Below, in pieces: positions 8,114-15,097 of a stretch of 24,060 nucleotides of DNA. Source of the DNA: JBGTIS01 sp041745535 (GTDB taxonomy: Bacteria > Bacteroidota > Bacteroidia > Cytophagales > Cyclobacteriaceae); the NCBI GenBank assembly GCA_041745535.1, contig JBGTIS010000169.1:1-24060 (forward strand), written 5' to 3'. Positions within the stretch are counted from its first letter, which is position 1. Every line of letters begins with the position of its first letter. Both the position numbers and the translations under genes were made by a program. The notes under the pieces are model-generated. The model was not told where the DNA came from. It did no database searches and worked only from the letters and a program-made list of their open reading frames with translations.

Positions 8114-9208
8114 TTACTTTAATCTGAGGTCTTTCAATAATTGAACATACAATTCAATGCCTTGTTTGATTTCTTTAAAAAAGATGTATTCATCCGCGGT
8201 ATGTGAACGTGCCGAATCGCCTGGCCCAATTTTTAAAGTAGGAAACCCTGACATCAGTGCCTGGTCTGATAAAGTAGGAGAACCATAATATGGAATGTGG
8301 AGTTGAAGCCCGCGCTGAACCACAGGATGATCGAGTGCGATTCCCGAAGCATTGAGGCGGAACGAACGGGCCGTAAGTACAGCATGGGTATGTTGTCGCA
8401 GCACGTCAAACACTTCGCTATTGGTATACTGTTCGTGCGTTCTTACGTCAATTACAAACTCACAGGTATCGGGCACTACATTGTGTTGTTTTCCCGCGTT
8501 AATCTGTGTAACAGCGATGTTGATTTCACCCAGCGTTTCCGATTTTCTGGAAAACTTATAGTTTTTAAGCCATTGGATGTCTTCCAGTGCCAGGTAAATA
8601 GCGTTAATACCCTCATTGCGGGCGGCATGTCCGGAAACCCCTTTGACCACGGCATCAATTACCATCAATCCTTTTTCGGCGATGGCCATTCGCAGGCTGG
8701 TAGGCTCGCCCACAATGCCTAAATCAATATTCCCCAATTCTGGTAGCAACTGTGCGATTCCATGCTGACCGGAAATTTCCTCTTCGGCTGTAGCCGCGAA
8801 AATCAGGTTATACGGTTGGTTATCCAGATTGTCTAATATCAAAAAAGTATGTAGTAGGGCCACCAAGGGTCCACCCGCATCATTACTGCCCAGGCCAAAT
8901 AATTGTCCATTCTTCTCAATGGGTTGGAAAGGATTTAACGTCCAGGTGGCTGCTGGTTTTACCGTATCGTGGTGTGAGTTTAATAAAATAGTAGGCTGGC
9001 CTTCCTTAAAGTTTTTCGATTGAACCCAAATATTATTGCCCTGGCGGAATACAGATTTTTTCTCTTTTTCAAGATATCCATACAGACAATCAGCCGCTTT
9101 ATTTTCTTCTTTGCTGAAAGAAGGAATAGCGATGAGTTGCTTCAGCAGCGAAAACGCTTTTAACGCATGCGCATGAATTACGGCGTCGAAGGAGGAACCT
9201 ATAGACAT
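8114..9208 (-). CDS. argE: M20-family deacylase, likely N-acyl-ornithine/citrulline deacylase (ArgE-type)
   Basis: Cytosolic zinc-dependent deacylase of arginine synthesis, 364 residues. M20 landmarks are all present: SHHDTV (metal His79, catalytic Asp81), GSNDAGG (bridging Asp110), TAEEEISG (general base Glu143, ligand Glu144), GIVGEPTS (ligand Glu168) and SHTADEY (His336). The lid/dimerisation domain occupies roughly 180-290 with GVSGHAAR (190-197). In Bacteroidota the step often acts on N-acetyl- or N-succinyl-citrulline rather than ornithine because transcarbamylation comes first; which substrate applies here cannot be read. The start overlaps the argB stop by 10 bp, indicating translational coupling. 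Confidence 0.88.
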   Translation of the reverse strand: MSIGSSFDAVIHAHALKAFSLLKQLIAIPSFSKEENKAADCLYGYLEKEKKSVFRQGNNIWVQSKNFKEGQPTILLNSHHDTVKPAATWTLNPFQPIEKNGQLFGLGSNDAGGPLVALLHTFLILDNLDNQPYNLIFAATAEEEISGQHGIAQLLPELGNIDLGIVGEPTSLRMAIAEKGLMVIDAVVKGVSGHAARNEGINAIYLALEDIQWLKNYKFSRKSETLGEINIAVTQINAGKQHNVVPDTCEFVIDVRTHEQYTNSEVFDVLRQHTHAVLTARSFRLNASGIALDHPVVQRGLQLHIPYYGSPTLSDQALMSGFPTLKIGPGDSARSHTADEYIFFKEIKQGIELYVQLLKDLRLK

Positions 9209-9987
9209 AAGGTAGTGCCGTTGGATGGTTGGGTATCGAGCTCATTAATGGCCTGGTGATTTAAAATACAAACTTTTTTAACACCAGCATTCAGAGTTTG
9301 AAAAGCATTATCCAGTTTGGGAATCATGCCCCCTGCTACCGTTCCTGCTTCTTTCATGGCACGAAAATCATGCTCCCTGATTAAAGGTATCACCGATTCA
9401 TCCTCTTCAGCATGGCGCAATACACCCTTTTTCTCGAAACAGTAATAGAGTTCCACTTCAAATAATTTACTGATTGCAACCGCGATGCGGGCCGCGATGG
9501 TATCGGCATTGGTATTTAAAAGCCGGCCTTTTTTATCATGTGTTAATGGAGCGATGACCGGGGTGATATGTTGATGCAGCAAAGCCTGAAACACATCGGC
9601 ATTTACCGAAACAATGTCACCCACAAAACCAAAATCGATGGGTTCAGGCTTTCTTTGTTCCGATACGATACAATTCATATCAGCACCCGTGATGCCCAGG
9701 GCATTGCAGTTTTGTGCCTGCAATCCCGCTACTATGGTTTTGTTTACCAGTCCGCCGTAAATCATGATAACTACTTCCAGGGTAGGAGCGTCGGTGATGC
9801 GTCTTCCATCCACCATTTGGGCCTTAATGCCTAATTTTTCCGACAGGGTAGTAGCGGATCTGCCTCCGCCGTGCACAAGAATTTTTAAGCCTTCCAACTT
9901 AGCGAACCCTTCCAGAAAATCAGAAAGCGTATCTGCTTCCTCAATTACTTTTCCTCCAATTTTTATAATTCGAACTAAGTTGCCCAT
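9199..9987 (-). CDS. argB: N-acetylglutamate kinase (or N-succinylglutamate kinase)
   Basis: Amino-acid-kinase-family enzyme that phosphorylates the gamma-carboxyl of N-acylglutamate, step two of the N-acylated arginine route. The 262 residues show KIGGKV (9-14, phosphate-binding Lys), LVHGGGRS (37-44), DGRRITDA (60-67, substrate site), NALGITGADMN (95-105), FVGDI (121-125) and NTNADTIAA (158-166). Length is normal for the family. Some Bacteroidota use N-succinylglutamate, so acyl specificity stays open. It is the first gene of the argB-argE pair, with a promoter octamer 29 bases before its ATG. Confidence 0.94.
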   Translation of the reverse strand: MGNLVRIIKIGGKVIEEADTLSDFLEGFAKLEGLKILVHGGGRSATTLSEKLGIKAQMVDGRRITDAPTLEVVIMIYGGLVNKTIVAGLQAQNCNALGITGADMNCIVSEQRKPEPIDFGFVGDIVSVNADVFQALLHQHITPVIAPLTHDKKGRLLNTNADTIAARIAVAISKLFEVELYYCFEKKGVLRHAEEDESVIPLIREHDFRAMKEAGTVAGGMIPKLDNAFQTLNAGVKKVCILNHQAINELDTQPSNGTTLCL

Positions 9988-10016
9988 GCGATTGTAATTT
10001 CTTTTATAGTAATCCT

Positions 10017-10024
10017 CAAAAGTA
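10017..10024 (-). promoter_or_regulatory. Candidate -7 promoter element (TACTTTTG) for argB-argE
   Basis: An exact match to TAnnTTTG on the minus strand, using the same octamer as before the dehydrogenase gene. It would start transcription about 20-25 bases before the argB ATG. I see no convincing -33 TTG at 17-23 bases. Confidence 0.5.
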
Positions 10025-10173
10025 ATAATTATTATTTGATACCGATGGCCTGCCTGCCTGAGTTACTTTTAAAGTATTTTTTTGTTTGATGGAAATACCG
10101 GAAAAAGCTTGCTAAAGAAATTTACAAAGAATAACATTGTTTTACTTTTTCACTACGATCAACCCAAAAGAAA

Positions 10174-11079
10174 ATGAGAAAAATTCCTTTACTTTTTACG
10201 GCACTAAGTGTCATTTTTTCCTCAGCGTGTAATCAGTTCAATAAAAATTATAACCAAGTGGAAGGATATCCTTTTAAGGTAATGACCTACAACATCAGGT
10301 ATGACACGGAACAGGACAGTTTGAATGCATGGCGTTACCGCAAAGAAAAGGTGTGTAACCTGATTCAGTTTCATGAAGCAGACCTGCTGGGCATGCAGGA
10401 AGCCCTTCTAGGGCAGGTAAAATTTTTAGCGGATTGCCTGCCTGGTTTTGCCTGGGTGGGTATGGGGCGTGACGATGGAAAAGAAGAAGGAGAGTTTTCG
10501 CCTATATTTTATAAGAAAAATTTATTCAAGCTGGAGGAAGACAGTACTTTCTGGCTGTCTCAAACACCGGAAACGCCCAGTAAATCGTGGGATGCGGCTT
10601 TGCCGCGTATTGTAACCTGGGCAAAATTGACCTATTTGCCAACCGGTAAATCTTTCTATTATTTTAACACGCATTTTGATCACAGGGGAACCATTGCCCG
10701 TGAGGAAAGCGCTAAACTTCTGGTACTGAAAATTACTGAGATCGCGGGTAGCGATCCGGTAATATTAACGGGCGACTTTAATAGTACGCCTGATTCTTTT
10801 GCTTATCGTGTTATAGCAGATACCGAAACAGAGGGGATCGGCGCTGTAGTTGGGCTGAAAGATGCTTTTCAAAGCACAGAACTTCCACATTACGGACCCA
10901 ATATTTCTTTTGGAGGTTTTGCCGTTAAAGATTCGCTGGCAGGTAACGACAGGATTGATTATATTTTTGTGCGGAGCAATATTAAGGTATTGAAACATGG
11001 TATCCTCACTGATTTTAGCGAGGGGCGCTTCCCTTCCGACCATTTACCTGTAATCTCAGAAATAGTGTTGCCCGAGTAG
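10174..11079 (+). CDS. Endonuclease/exonuclease/phosphatase-family lipoprotein
   Basis: A 301-residue metal-dependent phosphohydrolase, predicted to be lipid-anchored outside the cytoplasm: hydrophobic signal with Cys19 in FSSAC. The DNase I-like fold motifs occur in order: MTYNIR (37-42, Asn40), GMQEAL (73-78, metal Glu76), FNTHFDH (164-170, His167), TGDFNSTP (199-206, Asp201/Asn203), DRIDYIFV (259-266) and SDHLPV (288-293, catalytic His290). All catalytic positions are intact. The family includes nucleases, sphingomyelinases and sugar- or inositol-phosphate phosphatases; the extracellular, short form suggests nutrient phosphate release, but the substrate is unknown. It stands alone, divergent from argB and convergent with clpX. 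A partial promoter octamer (TACTTTTT, 10143-10150) lies 23 bases before the ATG. Confidence 0.87.
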   Translation: MRKIPLLFTALSVIFSSACNQFNKNYNQVEGYPFKVMTYNIRYDTEQDSLNAWRYRKEKVCNLIQFHEADLLGMQEALLGQVKFLADCLPGFAWVGMGRDDGKEEGEFSPIFYKKNLFKLEEDSTFWLSQTPETPSKSWDAALPRIVTWAKLTYLPTGKSFYYFNTHFDHRGTIAREESAKLLVLKITEIAGSDPVILTGDFNSTPDSFAYRVIADTETEGIGAVVGLKDAFQSTELPHYGPNISFGGFAVKDSLAGNDRIDYIFVRSNIKVLKHGILTDFSEGRFPSDHLPVISEIVLPE

Positions 11080-11120
11080 GGGCAGGTGGGGCGGGACTGA
11101 TTTTCCTTTGAAACCATAAT

Positions 11121-11160
11121 AAAAAAGGTTATTGAAATAAACTCAATAACCTTTGTTTTG
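11121..11160. terminator. Bidirectional terminator between the phosphohydrolase gene and clpX
   Basis: A 12-bp perfect stem (11124-11135 with 11143-11154) with a 7-nt loop is flanked by A6 on the left and TTTGTTTTG on the right. It lies 40 bases after the plus-strand stop and just before the minus-strand clpX stop, so it can end both converging transcripts. Confidence 0.82.
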
Positions 11161-11172
11161 CTGCCGTATAAG

Positions 11173-12402
11173 TTACGCCGCGTTCAACCGCTTAAATTTA
11201 GAGCGATCAAATTTTTCCTGAGCGTAATCTTTTGTAATTACAAATTCTTTCACATTCTTTTTTGATGGCATTTCAAACATAGCATCGGTGATAATGGCTT
11301 CGCAAATAGAACGAAGACCACGGGCTCCAAGGCTAAACTTCACTGCTTTTTCAACAATGTAATCCAGGGCATCATCTTCAAACACCACATCGATACCCTC
11401 CATAGCAAAAAGCTTTGTATATTGCTTGATTAAAGCATTTTTGGGCTTCGTTAGAATCATTTTCAGCGTTTCCCGGCTAAGTGGATCAAGGTGCGTAACT
11501 ACCGGGAGTCGTCCAATTAGCTCTGGAATTAGTCCGAAGCTTTTCAGGTCCTGCGCGGTTATGTATTGCAACAGGTTTTCCTTATCAATTGAAACAACCT
11601 CAGAACCTAAACGGGAAAAACCTAAAGGTTGGGTATTCAGTCGTTTGGCGATCACTTTTTCAATGCCATCGAAGGCACCACCACACAAAAAGAGAATATT
11701 TTGTGTATTCACGCTGATCATTTTCTGGTCCGGATGTTTTCGCCCGCCTTGTGGAGGAACATTCACAGAAGTACCTTCCAGTAACTTCAATAAAGCCTGC
11801 TGAACACCCTCGCCACTTACATCGCGCGTGATAGAAGGATTATCTGATTTGCGGGCAATTTTATCAATTTCATCAATGTATACAATGCCCCGTTCGGCCG
11901 CTTCCACGTCGTAGTCAGCCGCCTGCAACAAACGGGTTAAAATACTTTCTACATCTTCGCCTACATAACCGGCTTCGGTAAGTACCGTAGCATCGGCAAT
12001 ACAGAAAGGAATCTGAAGGATTTTAGCTAAAGTACGTGCCAGATAGGTTTTACCCGTTCCGGTTTCGCCCACCATGATGATATTGGATTTTTCAATAATG
12101 ATATCCTCATCATCGTTTTTCTGCATGAGCCTTTTGTAGTGATTGTATACGGCTACAGATACTACCTTTTTGGCCTCATCCTGGCCTACTACATATTGTT
12201 CAAGAAAATTTTTGATATCAAGAGGCTTGATTAACTTAAATTCTGGAACTTTATTCTTTTCTTTTGTTTTAAGTTCTTCATCTAAAATTTGCTCTGCTTG
12301 CTCAATACAATAATTACAGATATGCGCGCTGATACCTGAAATCATGAGGTCGACATCTTTTTTTTGTCTTCCGCAAAAAGAACAAGTTACTTGCTGGGCC
12401 AT
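11173..12402 (-). CDS. clpX: ATP-dependent Clp protease ATP-binding subunit ClpX
   Basis: AAA+ unfoldase that recognises, unfolds and feeds proteins to ClpP. I start it at the ATG at 12402 (409 residues, MAQQVTCSFCG); a GTG three codons upstream (12411) is also open but less likely. The N-terminal zinc-binding domain has Cys7, Cys10, Cys29 and Cys32. Walker A is GETGTGKT (112-119), Walker B IVYIDEID (173-180), the pore loop GYVGED follows Walker A, and GGRKHPDQ is the RKH loop. A LGF tripeptide in QPLGFSRLG sits where the ClpP-docking IGF loop is expected. It lies 112 bp downstream of clpP with an inverted repeat in the gap. Confidence 0.96.
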   Translation of the reverse strand: MAQQVTCSFCGRQKKDVDLMISGISAHICNYCIEQAEQILDEELKTKEKNKVPEFKLIKPLDIKNFLEQYVVGQDEAKKVVSVAVYNHYKRLMQKNDDEDIIIEKSNIIMVGETGTGKTYLARTLAKILQIPFCIADATVLTEAGYVGEDVESILTRLLQAADYDVEAAERGIVYIDEIDKIARKSDNPSITRDVSGEGVQQALLKLLEGTSVNVPPQGGRKHPDQKMISVNTQNILFLCGGAFDGIEKVIAKRLNTQPLGFSRLGSEVVSIDKENLLQYITAQDLKSFGLIPELIGRLPVVTHLDPLSRETLKMILTKPKNALIKQYTKLFAMEGIDVVFEDDALDYIVEKAVKFSLGARGLRSICEAIITDAMFEMPSKKNVKEFVITKDYAQEKFDRSKFKRLNAA

Positions 12403-12439
12403 AATATTCACGTTGTTTCTTTAAATAAAAGTTAAGATA

Positions 12440-12492
12440 TGGCTAAAAAGTTCAATAACTTAAAATATAAGATAAGATAAGCTTTTTAGCCA
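12440..12492. promoter_or_regulatory. Inverted repeat in the clpP-clpX spacer
   Basis: A perfect 11-base inverted repeat (12440-12450 TGGCTAAAAAG and 12482-12492 CTTTTTAGCCA) spans most of the 112-bp gap. Its 31-base loop carries the short direct repeat GATAAGATAAG. No U tract follows on the minus strand, so it is not a standard terminator. It could be a processing or attenuation hairpin in a clpP-clpX transcript, or a protein-binding site. Confidence 0.5.
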
Positions 12493-12514
12493 CAATAACC
12501 TAAGCCGAAGTGGT

Positions 12515-13204
12515 TTACTTCTTTTTAGTATCGATTTGCCCTCTGTCCAGTACCTCATCGATAAGGCCATATTCTCTGGCTTCAACAGGTCGCATCCAGA
12601 AGTCACGATCTGAATCTTTCTCTATTTGTTCATACGATTTTCCACTATGGATGGCCAGAATGTTGTAAAGATCTTTTCTGAGTTCAAGGGTTTGCTTCAG
12701 GGTGATTTCCATATCGCGTGACTGGCCCTGCATCCCACCACTGGGCTGGTGAATCATAATTCTGGCATGAGGAAGGGCAGCTCTTTTGCCATTGGCACCA
12801 CCAGCCAGTAAAACCGCGCCCATAGAAGCTGCCAGGCCTGTGCAGATGGTAGCTATATCAGGGCTTACAAATTGCATGGTATCGTACATGCCCAAACCGG
12901 CATATACCGAACCACCCGGGCTGTTGATATACAACATAATGTCTTTTTTGGCATCTACCGACTGTAAAAATAATAGCTGCGCGGTTATGATGTTGGCGAT
13001 GTTTTCCTCCACCTGCATGCCTAAAAAAATGATCCGATCCATAATCAGTCGTGAAAACACATCAATTTCACGGAAATTGGTAGGCCTTTCCTCAATTACC
13101 GCTCTGGTCATACTTTCCACATGGTGTACGTACCGGTCTACATTAGAGCCACTGATATTGCGATCGTAAACGGCAAACTTTCTGAATTCTTCTTTATTAA
13201 TCAT
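12515..13204 (-). CDS. clpP: ATP-dependent Clp protease proteolytic subunit ClpP
   Basis: Serine peptidase forming the double-heptamer proteolytic chamber used by ClpX, 229 residues. The catalytic triad is visible: Ser127 in GLAASMGAVL, His152 in MIHQPSGG and Asp201 in SDRDFWM. The oligomerisation and substrate-strand block INSPGGSVYAGL is at 93-104. The N-terminus is 16 residues longer before the active Ser than E. coli ClpP, consistent with a longer propeptide removed on maturation. The tig terminator sits upstream, so clpP probably has its own promoter; a 7/8 octamer match (TAAAATTG, 13229-13236, minus strand) lies 25 bases before the ATG. Confidence 0.97.
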   Translation of the reverse strand: MINKEEFRKFAVYDRNISGSNVDRYVHHVESMTRAVIEERPTNFREIDVFSRLIMDRIIFLGMQVEENIANIITAQLLFLQSVDAKKDIMLYINSPGGSVYAGLGMYDTMQFVSPDIATICTGLAASMGAVLLAGGANGKRAALPHARIMIHQPSGGMQGQSRDMEITLKQTLELRKDLYNILAIHSGKSYEQIEKDSDRDFWMRPVEAREYGLIDEVLDRGQIDTKKK

Positions 13205-13233
13205 ATTGAATGGGTTTTATACTAATTACAATT

Positions 13234-13266
13234 TTATAAAAAAAGAGTCCTGATTACAAGGACTCT
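13234..13266 (-). terminator. Intrinsic terminator of tig
   Basis: On the minus strand an 8-bp stem (13259-13266 with 13244-13251, 7-nt loop) containing GAGTCC is followed by a run of seven T residues. It lies 23 bases after the tig stop and ahead of clpP, separating the two genes transcriptionally. Confidence 0.75.
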
Positions 13267-13289
13267 GTTGTTTACGGGTTATTTTACGG

Positions 13290-14612
13290 TTAGTTTTTAA
13301 TTAATTCTTTGAATTCATCAAAACTAACCTCTTTTTCTGTAACTGATATTTTTTCTTTGATCTGCTCCAGTACCTTCTGCTCCTGTGCCTGATTATAAAT
13401 TTTCATATAATTCTTCGACATATAATCTTTTAGGATAGGATCGGCCTGTTCGCCCATCTGGCTCAGAATACCGGGCTGTCCTACCTGTGCTTCCATTTGC
13501 TGAATGGCGATTTCTCTGATCTTCTCAGGCTCTACCTTCAGCTCCTGGTCTTTGGTAATTTTATTGGAAATGAGGCTCCATTTGGTTTCTTTGGCGAAGT
13601 CATCATAATCCTTTTCGATTTCCTCTATCGTAATATTGCCTTCGTTGGTAGCCAGCAGCCATCTTTTCAGAAATTCGTTCGGCATATCGAAATTAATGTT
13701 TTTCATTAAATAATCGCGAATATCCCGATTCAGCAGGTTATCAGATTCAAAATCAAAGTTTTGCTGAAGCGATTCTTCAATTTTCTGCCGGAATTCTTCT
13801 TCTGTTTTTACCTGATCTTTCCCAAAAATTTTATCAAAAAATTCCTGGTTAATTTCAGCCATATCAATTCTGTTAATCCGCTCAACTTTAAACGTATAGT
13901 CGCCTTTCAGTTCCTCCGCTTCTTCAGCACTGACGCGAAGGTTACTGGCCAGTTTTGTTTTGTCATCAAATAATTTCTGAATATCAATGGTAATTTCATC
14001 GTCTTTTTTCAGGCCGGTTAACTGCTTTGCTGTTTTAGCCGGAAGTTCAGCAGGCTTCAGGTATACGTGGAAATGCTTGTCTGAATCCTGGTCTTTTAAC
14101 GTACCATTTACGAAATCATTTTCCGCCGCGGTTTCCGGGTTAGAGCGTTCTCCAAACTGATTTCTCAAATAATCAACTTCCTGATTGATTTCATTATCAG
14201 AAACTTTAATTTTATGGCGTGTGATTTTGATTTTATCCGATAGCTCATAGGTAAAATCGTTTACAAAGCCAATGTCGTACGAGAACTCAAACTCTTTCTG
14301 ATGATCCCAGTCGATGCTTTCTGCCTGTTCGTCCGCGGGTAGCGGTTCTCCCAGAATATTAAGGTTGTTTTCTTTTATATATTTCGGTAACGATTCGGAA
14401 AGAATATGATTAATCTCGTCTACCAGAATGGCTTTGCCATACATTTTTTTAATCAGGCCGGCTGGGGCTTTACCGGGTCTGAACCCTTTAATTGAAGCTT
14501 TTTTTCTGTATTGGTTTACTTTTTCTTCTATCTTCGGTTGATAATCAGCTTCATTTAATTTAATTTTAATTGAAGCTTCGGTGTTACCTTTTTTATCTAA
14601 TATAATATCCAA
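13290..14612 (-). CDS. tig: Trigger factor (ribosome-bound chaperone)
   Basis: Binds at the ribosome exit tunnel and shields nascent chains. The 440 residues begin with the ribosome-binding domain, whose signature is GFRPGKAP (43-50). A central region of roughly 150-240 corresponds to the peptidyl-prolyl isomerase position and looks divergent. A long helical, charged C-terminal chaperone domain runs to the end. The start codon is TTG (14612-14610): a TAA lies two codons upstream in frame, and the resulting N-terminus MDIILDKKGN fits the family, whereas the next Met (residue 57) would remove the ribosome-binding loop. It heads the tig-clpP-clpX order common in bacteria and is ended by a terminator before clpP. 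Confidence 0.95.
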   Translation of the reverse strand: MDIILDKKGNTEASIKIKLNEADYQPKIEEKVNQYRKKASIKGFRPGKAPAGLIKKMYGKAILVDEINHILSESLPKYIKENNLNILGEPLPADEQAESIDWDHQKEFEFSYDIGFVNDFTYELSDKIKITRHKIKVSDNEINQEVDYLRNQFGERSNPETAAENDFVNGTLKDQDSDKHFHVYLKPAELPAKTAKQLTGLKKDDEITIDIQKLFDDKTKLASNLRVSAEEAEELKGDYTFKVERINRIDMAEINQEFFDKIFGKDQVKTEEEFRQKIEESLQQNFDFESDNLLNRDIRDYLMKNINFDMPNEFLKRWLLATNEGNITIEEIEKDYDDFAKETKWSLISNKITKDQELKVEPEKIREIAIQQMEAQVGQPGILSQMGEQADPILKDYMSKNYMKIYNQAQEQKVLEQIKEKISVTEKEVSFDEFKELIKN

Positions 14613-14640
14613 CGCTTATGGTATTTTAGTGTTTAAAGAA

Positions 14641-14698
14641 TTAAAGCAAAAACCCTCAGTCCGGTTATTTAAAGCTAGTTCAAATACCAGGATGAGGG
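14641..14698 (-). terminator. Candidate terminator of tRNA-Leu (bulged hairpin)
   Basis: On the minus strand a long stem with single-base bulges forms from the arms 14686-14698 and 14653-14674 (outer six pairs TGAGGG/CCCTCA, then three, three and four pairs separated by one-base bulges), with an 11-nt loop. It is followed by TTTTTGCTTT. It starts 12 bases after the tRNA 3' end and fits a transcription terminator for the tRNA. Confidence 0.6.
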
Positions 14699-14709
14699 AA
14701 TTTATTGTT

Positions 14710-14794
14710 TGGTGCGGATGGAGGGACTCGAACCCCCATGCTTTACAGCGCTAGATCCTAAGTCTAGTACGTCTACCAATTTCGCCACATCCGC
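14710..14794 (-). tRNA. tRNA-Leu (anticodon UAG)
   Basis: A class II tRNA of 85 nt including an encoded 3' CCA. The acceptor stem GCGGATG pairs with CATCCGC (+ strand 14788-14794 and 14714-14720); the discriminator base is A. The anticodon stem CTAGA/TCTAG encloses loop CTTAGGA with anticodon TAG (plus-strand 14758-14760), decoding CUA/CUN leucine codons. A variable arm typical of tRNA-Leu follows, and GGTTCGAGTCC forms the T arm. A candidate promoter lies just upstream and a terminator downstream, so it is likely a single-gene unit. Confidence 0.95.
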
Positions 14795-15097
14795 AAAAAA
14801 ATTGGAATGCGAATTTAGTTGTTATAAACTGTTATTCAAGGTAATTGGTTATTTTTTTAACAAATTTTAAAATGATTTTTCTGGTTATATAAAAAATCTA
14901 TATTTCGTACCATCATACCAAATAAATTGTGCTAATTACTGATACAAACTGTTTAAAATTGATCTGCAAACTGAAAGTAAATGATTTTGAATCTGAATAT
15001 TAAGCCTGACCAGGAAAACAATTTCGTTTTAAAATCAATTAATTTTTTATACTTTACTTATTTCCAACAACAGAATCTGGTATTCGTTTAATACAAT
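14795..15097. other. AT-rich divergent spacer between tRNA-Leu and rsh
   Basis: 303 bases without a gene. On the minus strand, CTTG (14837-14840), a 19-base gap and TAAATTCG (14810-14817; 7 of 8 to TAnnTTTG) form a plausible tRNA-Leu promoter ending about 16 bases before the tRNA. On the plus strand the best octamer is TATATTTC (14899-14906), far from rsh; nothing nearer is convincing. I see no conserved RNA motif or small gene. Confidence 0.5.
14810..14840 (-). promoter_or_regulatory. Candidate tRNA-Leu promoter
   Basis: CTTG at 14837-14840 and TAAATTCG at 14810-14817 (minus strand) are spaced by 19 bases, inside the 17-23 range of the Bacteroidota TTG/TAnnTTTG promoter, each with one mismatch. 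The predicted start point is within about 10 bases of the tRNA 5' end. Confidence 0.42.

Noticed and set aside
8297..8722. 141-codon plus-strand frame inside argE
   Set aside because: Antisense to a complete M20 deacylase; no recognisable domain.
10048..10060. GCCTGCCTGCCTG triple repeat upstream of argB
   Set aside because: Three 4-base units only; too short to call a meaningful repeat or regulatory site.
10765..11043. 92-codon minus-strand frame inside the phosphohydrolase gene
   Set aside because: It is the shadow of a gene with all catalytic motifs in the plus frame; no family resemblance or start signal.
12403..12411. GTG start of clpX at 12411
   Set aside because: It adds only three residues; the ATG at 12402 gives the normal ClpX N-terminus.
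14613..15097. Integration site at tRNA-Leu
   Set aside because: No integrase, no duplicated tRNA 3' end and no foreign genes flank the tRNA; its neighbours are core genes.
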